Assembly: GCA_030770535.1 (NCBI GenBank)
Contig: JASVEC010000086.1
Location: 1 to 64,000 of the forward strand
DNA length: 64,000 bases
From: Batkoa obscura
Lineage: Eukaryota; Entomophthoromycota; Entomophthoromycetes; Entomophthorales; Batkoaceae
Direction of reading: 5' to 3'
Shown here piece by piece: positions 9,560 through 20,703 of this stretch. The notes beneath the pieces are model-generated. The model had not been told where the DNA came from. It saw only the letters and a list, made by a program, of their open reading frames with translations, and did not search any database. Positions within the stretch are counted from its first letter, which is position 1. Each line of letters begins with the position of its first letter. The position numbers were made by a program, and so were the translations under genes.

Positions 9560-10915
9560 CTATGATAATGGGGAATAAGAGTTGAGATTATTAGTTTGAA
9601 ACAATTCTTGGAAGTGTTCCTCTGAATTGAAGTCAATCTGGGCTATTTCTTCAGTATTATCTCCTTCTTTTTTCATTGAAAATTTCATAAGATCTTCTGG
9701 AAGTTTGGCCATATTCCTTAGATTAATATCTTTAGATGTCAAAGCTACCATATCTTCCATAAGTAAATTTAATGGCCCATATAATGTATGTTTAAAAAAT
9801 CGAGTGGCTTGCATATTTTCAGTAAAATCGTTACATGGTGCCCACATCAATTGACCTTGTACATTGGCTTCCATAAAAAAAGAGGGTACTTGGTTAGTAT
9901 CAAAGATTGCATTTGCTTGATTATAACCATCATCAATTGGCTTAATTGTAATCGATACAATTGCTGAAAATGGAATTTCCATCTTAAACTTCATACCACC
10001 ATCTGCGATGTGCCAAGTTAATACACGTTGTGATAAGTTATAGATACATTGTAAATCCCCTTTTTGTACTGTACGACGACGCCAGCTTCCAATGCTCAAG
10101 ACATCACATCGAATTTCACCCATTATACTATTAGGATCATTTTGTTTGTTAACTGAGCCTAAAAATGGTGAAGAGATACTTCCAAGGCTTAATGATCTAG
10201 GTTGAATAGTAGCTTTACCATTAAAAGTAGCAGGGTAAGAAAGATTAGGATTATCTAAAGCTTGAGAAGCAGTGACAAAAGGATCAATATGATTATTATT
10301 CATTATACTGAATCCATTGTTATAATGGACATTGAAAGGAGAAGAATGATAGGTCATATTATTTAAGTAATTATTGTTATACATTTGATGTTTCATAGCC
10401 TCTTCTTGAAGCATATAGTTACGCTTTTGCATCAATTTTACCTTAGCACGTCGGTTTTGGAACCAGATCTGAACTGAGCGTTCACTCATATTGACTTTTT
10501 CAGCTAAGATTTCTCTAGCTCTACTATTTGGCGAACTATTATGAGAAAAAGCTTCTTCGAGGATAGATAATTGATCTGCATTAGCTCGAGTTCTTTTTCT
10601 TTGATTTGAAGAAGATGAGTCAAGTTTTTCTCTTTGTATTGGAGAGCTGGCTGCTTTATCTTTCATTTCACTGGATCGAGAAATCCCACAAGATTTATTG
10701 GAGCCAAATACATGGTCTAAACTACTTGCTTTCATATCAAGATCTATCATTGGCGATTTTGTAAAGTTTATAGAGTTTACTAAGTCATTTGAGGGGTAAG
10801 ACATGATGTTAGAAGTGGAGCGAGTTAACGTAGACAGGTTATAAGAGTAATGATGGTTTGGATTTTCGGGACCAAAATTAACAGTTGGGAAATGTAAGTT
10901 TAAATTATTTTCCAT
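9560..10915 (-). CDS. Homeobox transcription factor
   Basis: A 451-residue single-exon nuclear regulator. The homeodomain lies at about 106-163: RKRTRAN at its N-terminal arm, helix 3 WFQNRRAKVK (about 151-160), preceded by ERSVQI. The N-terminal 100 residues are Ser/Asn-rich. A second well-structured region (about 266-400) begins EIRCDVLSIGSWRRR and runs through a predicted beta-rich segment (LTWHIADGGMKFKMEIP) to about LTSKDINLR. Combined homeodomain plus such a C-terminal region is seen in fungal homeobox regulators of development, but I cannot assign a named orthologue. The start is the first Met and the reading frame is uninterrupted. Upstream is nearly 5 kb without genes, leaving room for a large regulatory region. 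The antisense open frame at 9627-9854 is a shadow. Confidence 0.9.
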   Translation of the reverse strand: MENNLNLHFPTVNFGPENPNHHYSYNLSTLTRSTSNIMSYPSNDLVNSINFTKSPMIDLDMKASSLDHVFGSNKSCGISRSSEMKDKAASSPIQREKLDSSSSNQRKRTRANADQLSILEEAFSHNSSPNSRAREILAEKVNMSERSVQIWFQNRRAKVKLMQKRNYMLQEEAMKHQMYNNNYLNNMTYHSSPFNVHYNNGFSIMNNNHIDPFVTASQALDNPNLSYPATFNGKATIQPRSLSLGSISSPFLGSVNKQNDPNSIMGEIRCDVLSIGSWRRRTVQKGDLQCIYNLSQRVLTWHIADGGMKFKMEIPFSAIVSITIKPIDDGYNQANAIFDTNQVPSFFMEANVQGQLMWAPCNDFTENMQATRFFKHTLYGPLNLLMEDMVALTSKDINLRNMAKLPEDLMKFSMKKEGDNTEEIAQIDFNSEEHFQELFQTNNLNSYSPLS

Positions 10916-12347
10916 AAGGACTTGGAAGTAAAATTAGGTAATATATAATTAAAAAAGAAAAGTTTAATAAACTTTGAATAGTGGTAAGTGAGAATAAAAT
11001 GGTAGAAAGAGAAGAACGATGAATTTTTATAGGAGTTGCTAACTCCAATTCTTGCGTTAAAAAGTGGAATTAGTGGTGAAATTTTTCCCCCTTTGCTTAC
11101 CAGATTGGTGGCTAAAACAGGAATAGATTCTTGAATATTAAGCCCTCGAATTATGCTATGAAGTTACTTGAGTTAAATTTGGTGAATACTTAGGCCAGAC
11201 TTGAGCTTGCTCTAGAAAAGTGGAAATAAATGACATAATCCTAATTCTTTCATTGTCATTGAGATAAGTTAAAGCTCAAATTGAATACAATATTCTTATA
11301 CTTTCATTGGTTTATCTTAAGAAAATTAATAATTAATTTAGTTGAATTTTAGTTGGAAATTATGCTTTAAGATACTTTATTTAGAATTTATTAGTGTTTA
11401 TAGATTCAGCGGGGTTATTCATTTTTTCAAACTAACCGCGAATTGGGTAGAAATATTGATATTTAACATTTGTTAATATTCTAGACAAATTTAAGTTTAG
11501 AGCTATATAAAATATGAATAAAAGAGAAAAGAAGTTTAATAATAACTTGTATAGAATATATTGTACTGAAAACTACTACAAAACGCTACTAAAATCTGAA
11601 GCAAAAGTTGAGCATAATATCTCATTACTTTAACAATCTTTATTTAAGATCAAATCAAATGTTGATGACAATTGCATAAACGTTAGTTTTAAAACATTAA
11701 TTTATTATGTATTCATTCTTTTATAAACAATTTAACCTCTCTTTACTCCGAGATTAATATGAAACAATTCCTTTTTATAAGTACCAATTTTAAATTTAAA
11801 CTAAACTACCATTTTAATGTTGTATAACAAAATGATAATTTTGCTTTAATATTATATTAATAATACACTTAATTCAGAGCATTTATAATAGCAAATACTA
11901 TACAATCAATATAATAAGATAGAAATGAATTTTTAAAATAGTTAAATTGGTATTATTTTTTTACAGTTACTTTTAAAACCTGGTCTGTGGATGATTTAAT
12001 TATTAATTATTTAGATTAATATACAGCTGGACCCTTTTTTTATTTAAAAAAATATAATAACTAGACAAAACATAGGATACTATGTCTTGTAACTGAGAAT
12101 TGTTTAAAAAATTGTTTACCGCAAAACTTGATCTTATTATTTTTTTAAATCTATCAATATTTTTGCCTTAATTTTTACAAACAGTAAAATGATACATATT
12201 CGAGGTACATTTTGTTAAAAGTTAAAAGATCAAGCAACTATCTATTTATACCAAGTGTTCTAAAATCATTGATTGAATTATTTACTAAAATTAAACAACT
12301 AATTGTTAAATAATAGGCTTATTTAGCTCAATTGTTATAATTCATAA

Positions 12348-12437
12348 TTTGCAAATAGTGACAACCAATTAAATGTTTAAATTCATACTATTTGCAAACT
12401 CAATTGGAGTAGTTAGTTTCTATTTTCAAATAGAAAC
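12348..12437. repeat. Cluster of three inverted repeats
   Basis: TTTGCAAATAGT (12348-12359) pairs perfectly with ACTATTTGCAAA (12387-12398). CCAATT (12365-12370) pairs with AATTGG (12402-12407). GTTTCTATTT (12416-12425) pairs with AAATAGAAAC (12428-12437) across 2 nt. The first two interleave, so they cannot form nested hairpins simultaneously. Confidence 0.6.
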
Positions 12438-12516
12438 TTAAATGTACCTGCTATTTCGCACTTATAATATTTTCATTTGTTATCAATTGGTTTATTTTAT
12501 TAGTGTTTGATAAGTT

Positions 12517-12608
12517 AGGGATGTATTTTTCAAAAAAATTACTAATAGCCTTTCCACTCAAATAACGCTCAAAAATAGAAGAAATGATGAAATCAAAAAA
12601 ACACCCTC
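12517..12608 (+). mobile_element. MITE copy, diverged ends
   Basis: Plus orientation; AGGGATGT start and CACCCTC end, core CAAATAACGCTC. No clear target duplication remains. Confidence 0.75.
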
Positions 12609-13358
12609 AATGAGTAAAATAAAATTGTAATAACATAATAATATATAATGGTATGCGTATTAAAACTAAAGTAGAAGATGGCTTGAAATTATTAAAAGTA
12701 ATTCTGGATGTTTTCTAAATTTACTAGGATTTTACATAATTTATTTTTTTATGAAAAGATAAAAATAAATTTTACATGTGTCAGAGTATGTTAATTCAAC
12801 TTTAAATTAGACAATTTTGAACTAACTTTAAATTTCTCATATTTAATTTTACACTTTTAATGTCTAGAAAATTTATACTTGATTTTTTTGCAAAAAGCCA
12901 AAGTTAATTATGGCCAAGCCTAACAAGTAATGGTTTTTTTTAATTTTAAGTTGCCTAGAAAATGAACAGAACACCAAAATGAAAAAAGAGTTCACATCTG
13001 AATTTTGCTTTTAAACAGTTTCACCTATTTAGTCGGGTTTTTATCAGGGTTGGTTCCTCTCTTAGTTCTTTTTTACAACGAATCCACTACTAATTACTTA
13101 ACTTATTTTATATTTAAAAAAAAATCAGCATCTTGTTTATTTTGAAGATTATGAAAGATAAGTTTGGTTACAAATACTTAAGCCATCATTATTGTTTGAT
13201 TTTTTTCAATTGGTTTTTTATACAAAGGATTTGTAATAGCAAATTATTACTCCTTTTTAGTATCAACTACATATTAAGGTTTCTTTTATATAACTAATAA
13301 TCAAACAGATCAAGTATAGTGTGTATGTTAATCTTTAATTGTTTTATATTTTACATAT

Positions 13359-13431
13359 GGAGGATGTCTTTTTTGATTTTATTATTTTATTGTTTTACAT
13401 ATGTTTTTAACAAATTTCTTAAGACACCCCC
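13359..13431 (-). mobile_element. Internally deleted MITE copy
   Basis: Both ends and both ATAT flanks are present (GGAGGATGTC... and ...GACACCCCC) but about 25 bp of the core are missing or rearranged. Confidence 0.65.
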
Positions 13432-13517
13432 ATATCTACTTTTTATATTAAAACTTTTTATGTTAATGGAATCTAATGAGTATGCTAATCAATAACTTTT
13501 AATTTAAAATATGGCTC

Positions 13518-13614
13518 GGGGATGTTTCTTTGACTTCATCACTTTTCCATTTTTTAGGTCCTGTTTAGGTGGAAAAACTATCACTAAAATTCTTAAACAT
13601 AAAAATACATCTCT
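13518..13614 (-). mobile_element. MITE copy, minus orientation
   Basis: Starts CGGGGATGTTTC, ends ACATCTCTA. The core is changed to TAGGTCCTGTTTAGG. Confidence 0.75.
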
Positions 13615-14189
13615 ATTCGTTAAAGTTTTATACTTAAAAATTTTAACCTATTTATTTTGTTTAAATAAAGTTAGATGATTTTACATTTTACATTTTACAG
13701 CCCGTTATATGTTAATGATTACATTGTCATTTTTACTATCATATTTAACTTTAATGGACAAGATTCTTAATATAATACATAGTCATAATTTATATACTTG
13801 GATCTTGAATTTATTTTTAAATAAAAATTGTGATCTTCTAAATTGTGGTTAAAAACTTGAAGCTATTTTATCAATGGATGTAAAATGAGATAAAACCATG
13901 TAATTAGGGGATATAACTTAAAAGTAAAAGAGTTTAAGGGATGAGGTGGAAAGGCAGGAAGTAGTATAATTAAGCAATCAGTAGGAGGTACTGAAGTTCA
14001 AGAGTACTCACTTTAGATCTGAAGAGAACAGATTTAGCTGCTTTAAGCTCGTGTTTGTAAACTTATACAAATAATAAATAAGGTAATGATAGCTTTGGCC
14101 GAGCAGAAGTAAAGTCAACTGATAACTTTGAATAGTAAAAATCAATGGCCAAAGTTTCAGTAGCCAGAATGAACGCCAAGGAAAAGGGC

Positions 14190-14774
14190 ATGAAGACCTT
14201 TGTGAAATATTGCCTTGTCAGCTCCACGATTGATTATAGCATAATAATCACTTAAGCTGTTATGTTCTCGAGTTCAGAGACAATTGATCCCATGCTCTTA
14301 TTTTGGTTTGCTAGGAGAATTTCTGCCATATGACTCCGAAGGATATTATCTCCCCCCCGTTTTAATACCCATACTTATTGGAGTATAAAAGAGACTCTAG
14401 AACATAGTTACTCTAGGCCTTTTAACTGGATTATTCCCTGATATCTCCTATACTTAATAAAGCCACTAAGTTTACTTAATAGTATTTTACGTAGATTTTA
14501 CATTAGTATATGGGGATGTATTTTTTTGCTTAATAATTTTACTAACAATTTTTCCGCTCGAATAGTGCTTAAAAATAGAAAAAGTTATGAAACCAAAAAA
14601 AACAGCCCCATATCTATTCTATTTGTCTTACATAGTCCGTAGCATATTACGTGCTATTCTTCATAATTCAAGTCTATCTTAGTCACATAAACTAAGACCT
14701 TTCGACTTATAGTGTAGTCAACCCAGCAATAGCTGTTCTTGACTCCAAACCCTGAGTACCAGATTTCACACCTT
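14190..14774 (-). repeat. Old dispersed repeat, copy 1 (occupied by a MITE)
   Basis: The reverse complement of this stretch aligns along its length with 58866-59342, with shared strings such as GGTGTGAAATCTGGTACTCA and AACTCGAGAACA. The size (about 480 bp without the insertion) and lack of coding content would suit a solitary LTR or a SINE-like unit. The family is not recognised, and both copies look old and diverged. The MITE at 14512-14609 sits inside it. Confidence 0.65.
14512..14609 (+). mobile_element. MITE copy inside the dispersed repeat
   Basis: A full-length plus copy with ATAT on both sides. The partner repeat at 59.0 kb lacks it and reads ATTAT at the same place. Confidence 0.9.
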
Positions 14775-14856
14775 AAAGGATTTAGTGAGTTGAATAGAAC
14801 AAGGTTTGAGGTAGTTAGATACAAATCTGATTTAATTCAATAAACGAAAACTATAT

Positions 14857-14955
14857 GGGGGTTTACTTTTTTGTTTAAGGATTTTACTAACAATCTTTTC
14901 ACTCAAATAGCGTTTAAGAGATGGAGAAAATAATGAAACTAAAAAAGCCATCCTC
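14857..14955 (+). mobile_element. MITE copy, plus orientation
   Basis: Starts GGGGGTTTAC, ends CATCCTC, ATAT on both flanks; core CAAATAGCGTTTAAG. Confidence 0.9.
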
Positions 14956-15877
14956 ATATATTAGAATTGAATTTTCGAATTTACTAATCTAAGATATTTA
15001 ATTCAATACTATATTAAACACATTTTGAAGTTGTTCGCTTATTCAATATATCAGAAGTTTTTCTTTCATATTTTGACACCATTAACTTGAATCAAATTAT
15101 TATTCACATACAATACATACCATCTTGCTTCAACCTCAATTACCTTACTTTGAATTTATCTTGAATCAAATAATTTCCCGTCATAATAACACTATATAGA
15201 GTTTATTAGGCTTAAAGCTTATTAGCTTTTATAATTAATCCTGTTAAAAATGATTTTAATACGAAGAAAAAGTTCAACTATTGTGGTCATAGCTTTAATT
15301 AAATTATCATATATTTTACTTTCCAAATTAATAATTAAAATTTAATACTTTGAATCATGTTTTTTCCCATACTTTAAGATTTTATGTCTGAGTTGTCTAA
15401 GGTTGTATGCATGGCGTTAAATCGTAATTATTTTCTCATAATACATTTTAAATTTGGCTATACTAATATTTTATTTAAAACTACTGCTCGTTCTGTTATG
15501 GACTATATATTTGAAATAATAATTGTACTTTTTTAACTCAAATGTAAATATTCCTTTCAGGCTGAATTTTTTAACGATTTGGTTCCAACAATCCTATTGG
15601 TGAATTACAAGTATTGAAAGCTATTTTCAGTTCTTCAATTCTTCTATGTTTAATATCAAGTTCTATTGCTATTTATGTCAATTAATTTATTATTTAGTCT
15701 TTTTGCTCTGATTGTTTGCAATTTTAGGACAGTAAAATTGAGTGGTTTCCTATTTTGTATTGGCTAATAACATTGTTACAAAATGTGCTATATAAAATTA
15801 ATATAATTCTTGTATTAATAATAAGGAATTAATTATAAATTTTTTGAAATTACTAAATGGGTGAAATAACTTTGTAA

Positions 15878-15885
15878 TATATAAA
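15878..15885 (+). promoter_or_regulatory. TATA box of receptor gene 1
   Basis: TATATAAA, 41 bp before the start codon at 15926. Confidence 0.5.
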
Positions 15886-15925
15886 GAAGCGAAGTGAAAT
15901 TTATTTTTATTTTTTAATTTAAAAA

Positions 15926-16894
15926 ATGACTGGAGAACAATATATGGCAGGGGTAAAACCCTTATCTCCTAATGAGATACCTGGATGGACTGCTCCAGTT
16001 TTATTTACTTTACTCATAATTGAATTGTTTGCTATAGCACTAAACGTTATTACTTTTTTCTTGATAAGAAAGCAAGGCTTTAAAACGGTAGACATGTGGA
16101 TAGCGGCTATTCTTACAGTTGGAGATACTATTTATTTGATATATAAAATTGTACAATCTGCTTTAGTTACAACTTACGACATTCAAACGATATTAATGGG
16201 AAGTGACGCTTATATGCAATTTGATGGGGCATTTGAGACTTTTATATTGTTGACTTCAATTAACTGTATGGGGGTTTTAGCTGCAATAAGGTTCTGGGGA
16301 CTATACTTGAAAAAGCCTATTGTATCAAAATATTGGATACTGGCTTTTACTGTCGAAGAGATACTTATTTTGGTTGGTCTGATAGTTGCAGCCATATATA
16401 AAGAATTTGTTTTAGCTCCTGGGCAGCTTTATAATTGTATATATACTATCTCTACATCTGGAATCACGAAATTTGTTATAACTTTACAAATTTTATATTT
16501 TCTATTGAACTGGGCTATTATAAATATTAGCTACCCACTTTTATGTAAAGGGTACTTAGAGCAACTTAGATATTATGATGTAGAACAGGCTGCCAATCTT
16601 TATTCAATGAAACGATTCAGTAATGGGAAAAAAACGAGATTAATCGCAAAGACTGTGATTCTTCTACTTTTATATAATTTTTGCATGGTGCCTAGTATAG
16701 TTGTTTTTTTCAAAGAGCAAATAACTGGGAATTTCAGAAGTTATAGTGAAGATTTTGTCTTCTCTTGTCCCTTATTTTTAGTGGCTCTTGTAAACCCACT
16801 AACTCTTTTGGTTCTTCACGACAATACTACCAAAATTTTCAAAGCTTCATTTGCTTCATTCATTAACTCAATTAAATCCTACATATCAAAATAA
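15926..16894 (+). CDS. Seven-transmembrane, class-A-like receptor, paralogue 1
   Basis: A 322-residue single-exon membrane protein. Seven hydrophobic segments are visible at about 22-47, 57-79, 103-127, 137-158, 182-207, 239-263 and 277-299. Shared family marks: MTGEQYM at the start, KQGFK-x2-DMWIA leading into helix 2, a Gly-Asp in helix 2, RFWGLYL at the end of helix 3 (the place of the class A DRY motif), LLLYN-x-CMVP in helix 6, and NPLTLLVLHD at the end of helix 7 (the place of NPxxY). The short N-terminus and Lys/Arg-rich third internal loop fit a ligand- or light-sensing G-protein-coupled receptor. No Lys suited to retinal attachment could be assigned in helix 7. Two paralogues lie within 9 kb. 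The ligand is unknown. Confidence 0.8.
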   Translation: MTGEQYMAGVKPLSPNEIPGWTAPVLFTLLIIELFAIALNVITFFLIRKQGFKTVDMWIAAILTVGDTIYLIYKIVQSALVTTYDIQTILMGSDAYMQFDGAFETFILLTSINCMGVLAAIRFWGLYLKKPIVSKYWILAFTVEEILILVGLIVAAIYKEFVLAPGQLYNCIYTISTSGITKFVITLQILYFLLNWAIINISYPLLCKGYLEQLRYYDVEQAANLYSMKRFSNGKKTRLIAKTVILLLLYNFCMVPSIVVFFKEQITGNFRSYSEDFVFSCPLFLVALVNPLTLLVLHDNTTKIFKASFASFINSIKSYISK

Positions 16895-18573
16895 ATCAAT
16901 ATTTCAACCACCATATACTTTAATATATCCTTACTATTAAACTTATTTGAATATCTTTAACTTTTATTTTTCTTGGAATATTAACATTAATGTTTATCCC
17001 GTATATAACCAAATGTTCCAGTTATTTGTTACTACCAAATAACTTCTTTTTAGAAAATAAATCAATTATGCTATTACTTTTAAAAACCGGTCATACAAAT
17101 AGAATATAATCATCTAAAACAATAACATGTAAATGTATTTATTTCCTATTTAGGTAGTTTCATAAAGATGTCTTTATGAATATCATATTTGAATATTTAT
17201 AACTAAAATTCAACTTTCATAAAGCAACTGAATCAAACATACATACTTAATGCTGCCTAATTGTTGTAAGCTATGAATTGTAGCTATTTATATCATTTCG
17301 ATTTTATAATTTGCTATCTTACGCAAATTATAAAAAAAATTATATTTTATCATAAAAGGGAAATATATGGGAGTGTTTTTTTTGACTTCATTGTTTTTTC
17401 CACTTTTTAAGCGCTATTTAAGTAGAAAGATTATTAACAAAATTCTTAAACACAAAAATACATCCCCATATTCAAAAACTGTTCCTTATTGAATTCTTTA
17501 ACTCATCTTTCTATATTAAGAAGTGAATGATCAATTATATTACCTAATTAAAATAACATTACCATGGAAAAAGTTTGAAAAATACAACTCTCAAATATGT
17601 TAATGTAGCATCAAAGTGAAGCTAGTAAAAGCTCATATTATTTACTCAAAAACGGAGGGTATGACAAGTACTAATATCAAATATAATAGTTTTAGGCTAC
17701 ATTTGATATCTTATAAGATTTTATTATTATAATTTTATAAATCACCTTTTCACATACATAAACTTATTTTTAAGTCCCTTAGTTTATCAAGATTTTTAAC
17801 ATTTTGGCCAATAAATTTCTAACTAATTTGAATAATATATTATTTAAGTAGCAATATTAGTAGCCAATAACCTAAACTAATAGATTAGAAGTTCTATCCA
17901 AAATGTAACATTGAACAAAAAGGCCTATTTGTTAGTTATTAATTGGTAGTATTTTAAGATCGTCACTACATTATTATAGTTTACACATATTATTACTTAA
18001 TATAATAACAACAACTTTTATAATAAATTTTTAACATTTGATTTATCAATTGTCAATGTTATATTTTCTGGTAAGTAACTTAAAACATCCTTTTGGAATA
18101 AAGTAATTTTATTCATATAAATTAATATCAATGTTGAATTTTTATTGATAAAAACATTAATAAAAATAGTTTTAATGACTATAATTATGTTTCATAAGTC
18201 GCTTTACTATCAGCTTTTAATGTTTGTTTAAAAAACTATGAATTTAATGATAGTTTAATAATGTTAAATTTTAATTTTTAATTTTTAAGCTTCTTTTTTA
18301 TATTTAGTACATTTTATGAATAATGTATTATCAAAAAAGCTAGTTCAACCCTTATTCAATTAAAAATCACATTTTTAATTATTAAGTTGAATTGCTTAAT
18401 AACTATAATATATTAAGCTACTTAATTAAGTTGAAATAAAAAACTCGTAATACAAATAATCTCAAATACTAAAATATGTTCAAACTAAACAAATACTTGG
18501 TATAGTTATTAGATATTACTATAAGATTAATACAAAATTAAAATTAAACTTTGTTATATTTAAATAAAATAGA
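16895..18573. other. Gene-free spacer
   Basis: AT-rich, no exon-like stretch; one MITE copy (17369-17467). Confidence 0.5.
17369..17467 (-). mobile_element. MITE copy, minus orientation, near consensus
   Basis: Starts GGGAGTGTTTTTTTTGAC, ends CATCCCC, ATAT flanks both sides; 99 bp. Confidence 0.95.
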
Positions 18574-20268
18574 TCATTTATCGACCGCAAGACGCACAAT
18601 ATGAGCAATAGAAATGTCAATTAAATTTTCAATATGGTGCCGAATTTCTGGATGGAATTTAAGGGTCATAGCAATATTAGCAAGTAGTTCTGAAATAACT
18701 TTCGAGTAATTTTCAAAATAGTCAGGAAACTGTTTAGTAACTTGTAAAAGGTGATAACTAACAAAGGAGTTATTGGAATCTAGTAAATCAAATTTTAGCC
18801 AATAGCCAGGTATTCGATGCGTAAAAATAGAAAAAAACTCTTGAAGTTCTTCAATCCGTTGATCCATGTCCTTATAATAACCTTGATTGTTTAATTTAAT
18901 GGACACCAAAAGTGACATTACTCTATTTAAGCCAACTACTAATTTGAGATTACGATAATTTAAAATAGTTGGGTCTTGCTCAATCGTCGTGTTAAAAAAA
19001 TATTCTTTATCAAAATGTGCTGGGAATAGTTTTTTAGCTTTAGTTTCTTCATTTTGATAGTCCTCTCGTAAGGTATTAAGGTCAAGTGATTTGTCATAAA
19101 ATTTTTGCCTAAGGAGCATTAATGTACTCATGTATTTAGATGTTCCATAGTACAAAGCACATACTCTAAAATTTTCTAAATGGGGTTCCAATCTTACTTT
19201 GGCCATTTCTTTGTAAAACTGTCACTGTTAAAAATAAATTTAATTTTTAAATAATAATACCTTGTCACTATTGTCGCCTAAAAACGGTTAGTATAAGTAT
19301 AAATAAATAAAAACAAACAAATACCATCCATATGATAGGTCATAATGTAAGGTTTTCCAAGAAGAATAGCGTTATTTGAGTCTATGTAATAACAAATTGC
19401 CCAAGTTGCTGCCCCTTCAAACTTTTCTTCCGTATGTGTGGAAGGATCCGAAAAATACCAACTTTGGTCATGAAGACCAAGGATTTTAGCGATACTATTT
19501 ATAAATTGATTTATTTTATCATGAATAAAAGTGGTATTTCTTTACCTAATTGCAGAAGCTAATTTTTTTAGTCAATACTAACAAAAAAGAAGAATTTACC
19601 TAAATAAGAGTCCGATTTTTCGTTAAGACAAAAAGAAGACATATATGATGAGAGTATTAAATAACTTTGAACTAATTCTATAGAGCTTTCGTACTTCCCA
19701 CTAGATAAAATTCCAATGGCCCTTTCATAAAACACACTGTTACAATTACTGGGAGTTTGAGGTTGAATGAGAGAATTGAGCGAGTTTGAATATTTATACG
19801 CAATACAACATATACTATTTATCAAAGGGGATTTTTCTGGGTCTGAGTTTAATTCCTTATTTATCCTTGTTAAAGATATGAACGGTTTGAGTTTTTGGAC
19901 CGTATTTAAATAACAGTCTACCAGATGATAGTAAATTGGTTTTATAACTATAAACTCAGTTACTCATACTTTTAATGATAAATTATTATTTTACTTAAGC
20001 TATTAAGGTTAAAACTAGATTCAATTAAAGGTTCAGAGCCACTTCTATTTACAGACTCTGGGCTTGGTAGCTTTTGGAACTCCAACTCTAGCTCTTGTAA
20101 TTTTTCTGAAATTTCTATCAATCTTTTATTTTTTTTTCGTTCCTCTGGGATAAAGCATTCTATCTTCTTTAATTGGCATGATTCGCATGGCGGTGGCCCC
20201 CCACTACATTTCTTTTTATTCTTTCTACATTGGTCACACGCTACTACTACTTTCTTATTCTCGTCCAT
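18574..20268 (-). CDS. Zn2Cys6 fungal transcription factor, six exons with two microexons
   Basis: Proposed exons: 20268-19995, 19947-19600, 19558-19546 (13 nt), 19494-19325, 19277-19261 (17 nt) and 19218-18574. Together they make 1467 nt, 488 residues, in frame throughout. All five introns are GT-AG and 41-54 bp or so; the fourth has a perfect TACTAAC branch site. The binuclear zinc cluster lies at about 11-40 with six Cys (ACDQCRKNKKKCSG, then CESCQLKKIEC). A short linker and coiled coil (EKLQELELEFQ) follow. The middle part, around LGLHDQSW and LLGKPYIM, matches the fungal_trans domain pattern of this class. The protein should act as a nuclear regulator; its targets are unknown. The gene lies between two receptor paralogues. 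A perfect hairpin ends 12 bp before the start codon. Confidence 0.85.
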
Positions 20269-20279
20269 TGGAATTTAAG

Positions 20280-20314
20280 AAAAATCGAGTATAGTTATTC
20301 TATACTCGATTTTT
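20280..20314. promoter_or_regulatory. Perfect 15-bp hairpin just upstream of the Zn2Cys6 start codon
   Basis: The arm AAAAATCGAGTATAG (20280-20294) is exactly complementary to 20300-20314 across a TTATT loop. It ends 12 bp before the ATG at 20268, so it lies in the leader or core promoter. It could be an operator for a dimeric regulator or an RNA hairpin in the 5' leader. Confidence 0.75.
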
Positions 20315-20703
20315 ATGTTGATTACATCAACCAAATTAAATAAATCCTGAAATTTGAAGAGCTGCAATTTTTGCTTTTAACATTTGAAATTATTATCAAA
20401 CTAATTTGCTTAAATGTAGTCTGATAATAATGATTTGTTTATTTTAACAAAGTTTCTTAGGGTTATTTATATATGATCACTAATGATAATGTTTATATTG
20501 CAAAAATAAATTTTGTTTAGAAAAATCCAAATTTAATATTAATTTTAGATTTCAAACTGAGAAATATAAGGCTTTTACCAGAAAACTGAAAATTTAAGAA
20601 CATTTTATTTGGTCGTTTTAAGGACATTTAAAATAAAATTTACTTTCATATAAAAACAATTAATTCAATTTATTAAGTAAAATTATACAATTTATAATAT
20701 TAT
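20315..20703. other. Short gene-free spacer
   Basis: Tail-side spacer of receptor 2 and upstream region of the Zn2Cys6 gene. Apart from the hairpin at its edge I see nothing in it. Confidence 0.5.

Larger units (their letters stand above)
10916..15925. other. Five-kilobase gene-free region with MITEs and an old dispersed repeat
   Basis: No exon chain could be supported. It contains MITE copies at 12517, 13359, 13518, 14512 and 14857, a cluster of palindromes at 12348-12437, and a dispersed repeat (14190-14774, minus) whose partner is at 58.9 kb. The stretch from about 13.9 to 14.2 kb is less AT-rich than its surroundings and may extend that old insertion, but nothing in it is identifiable. 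Confidence 0.5.

Noticed and set aside
9627-9854. Plus-strand open frame
   Set aside because: Antisense shadow of the homeobox gene.
16210-16395. Minus-strand open frame
   Set aside because: Antisense shadow of receptor gene 1.
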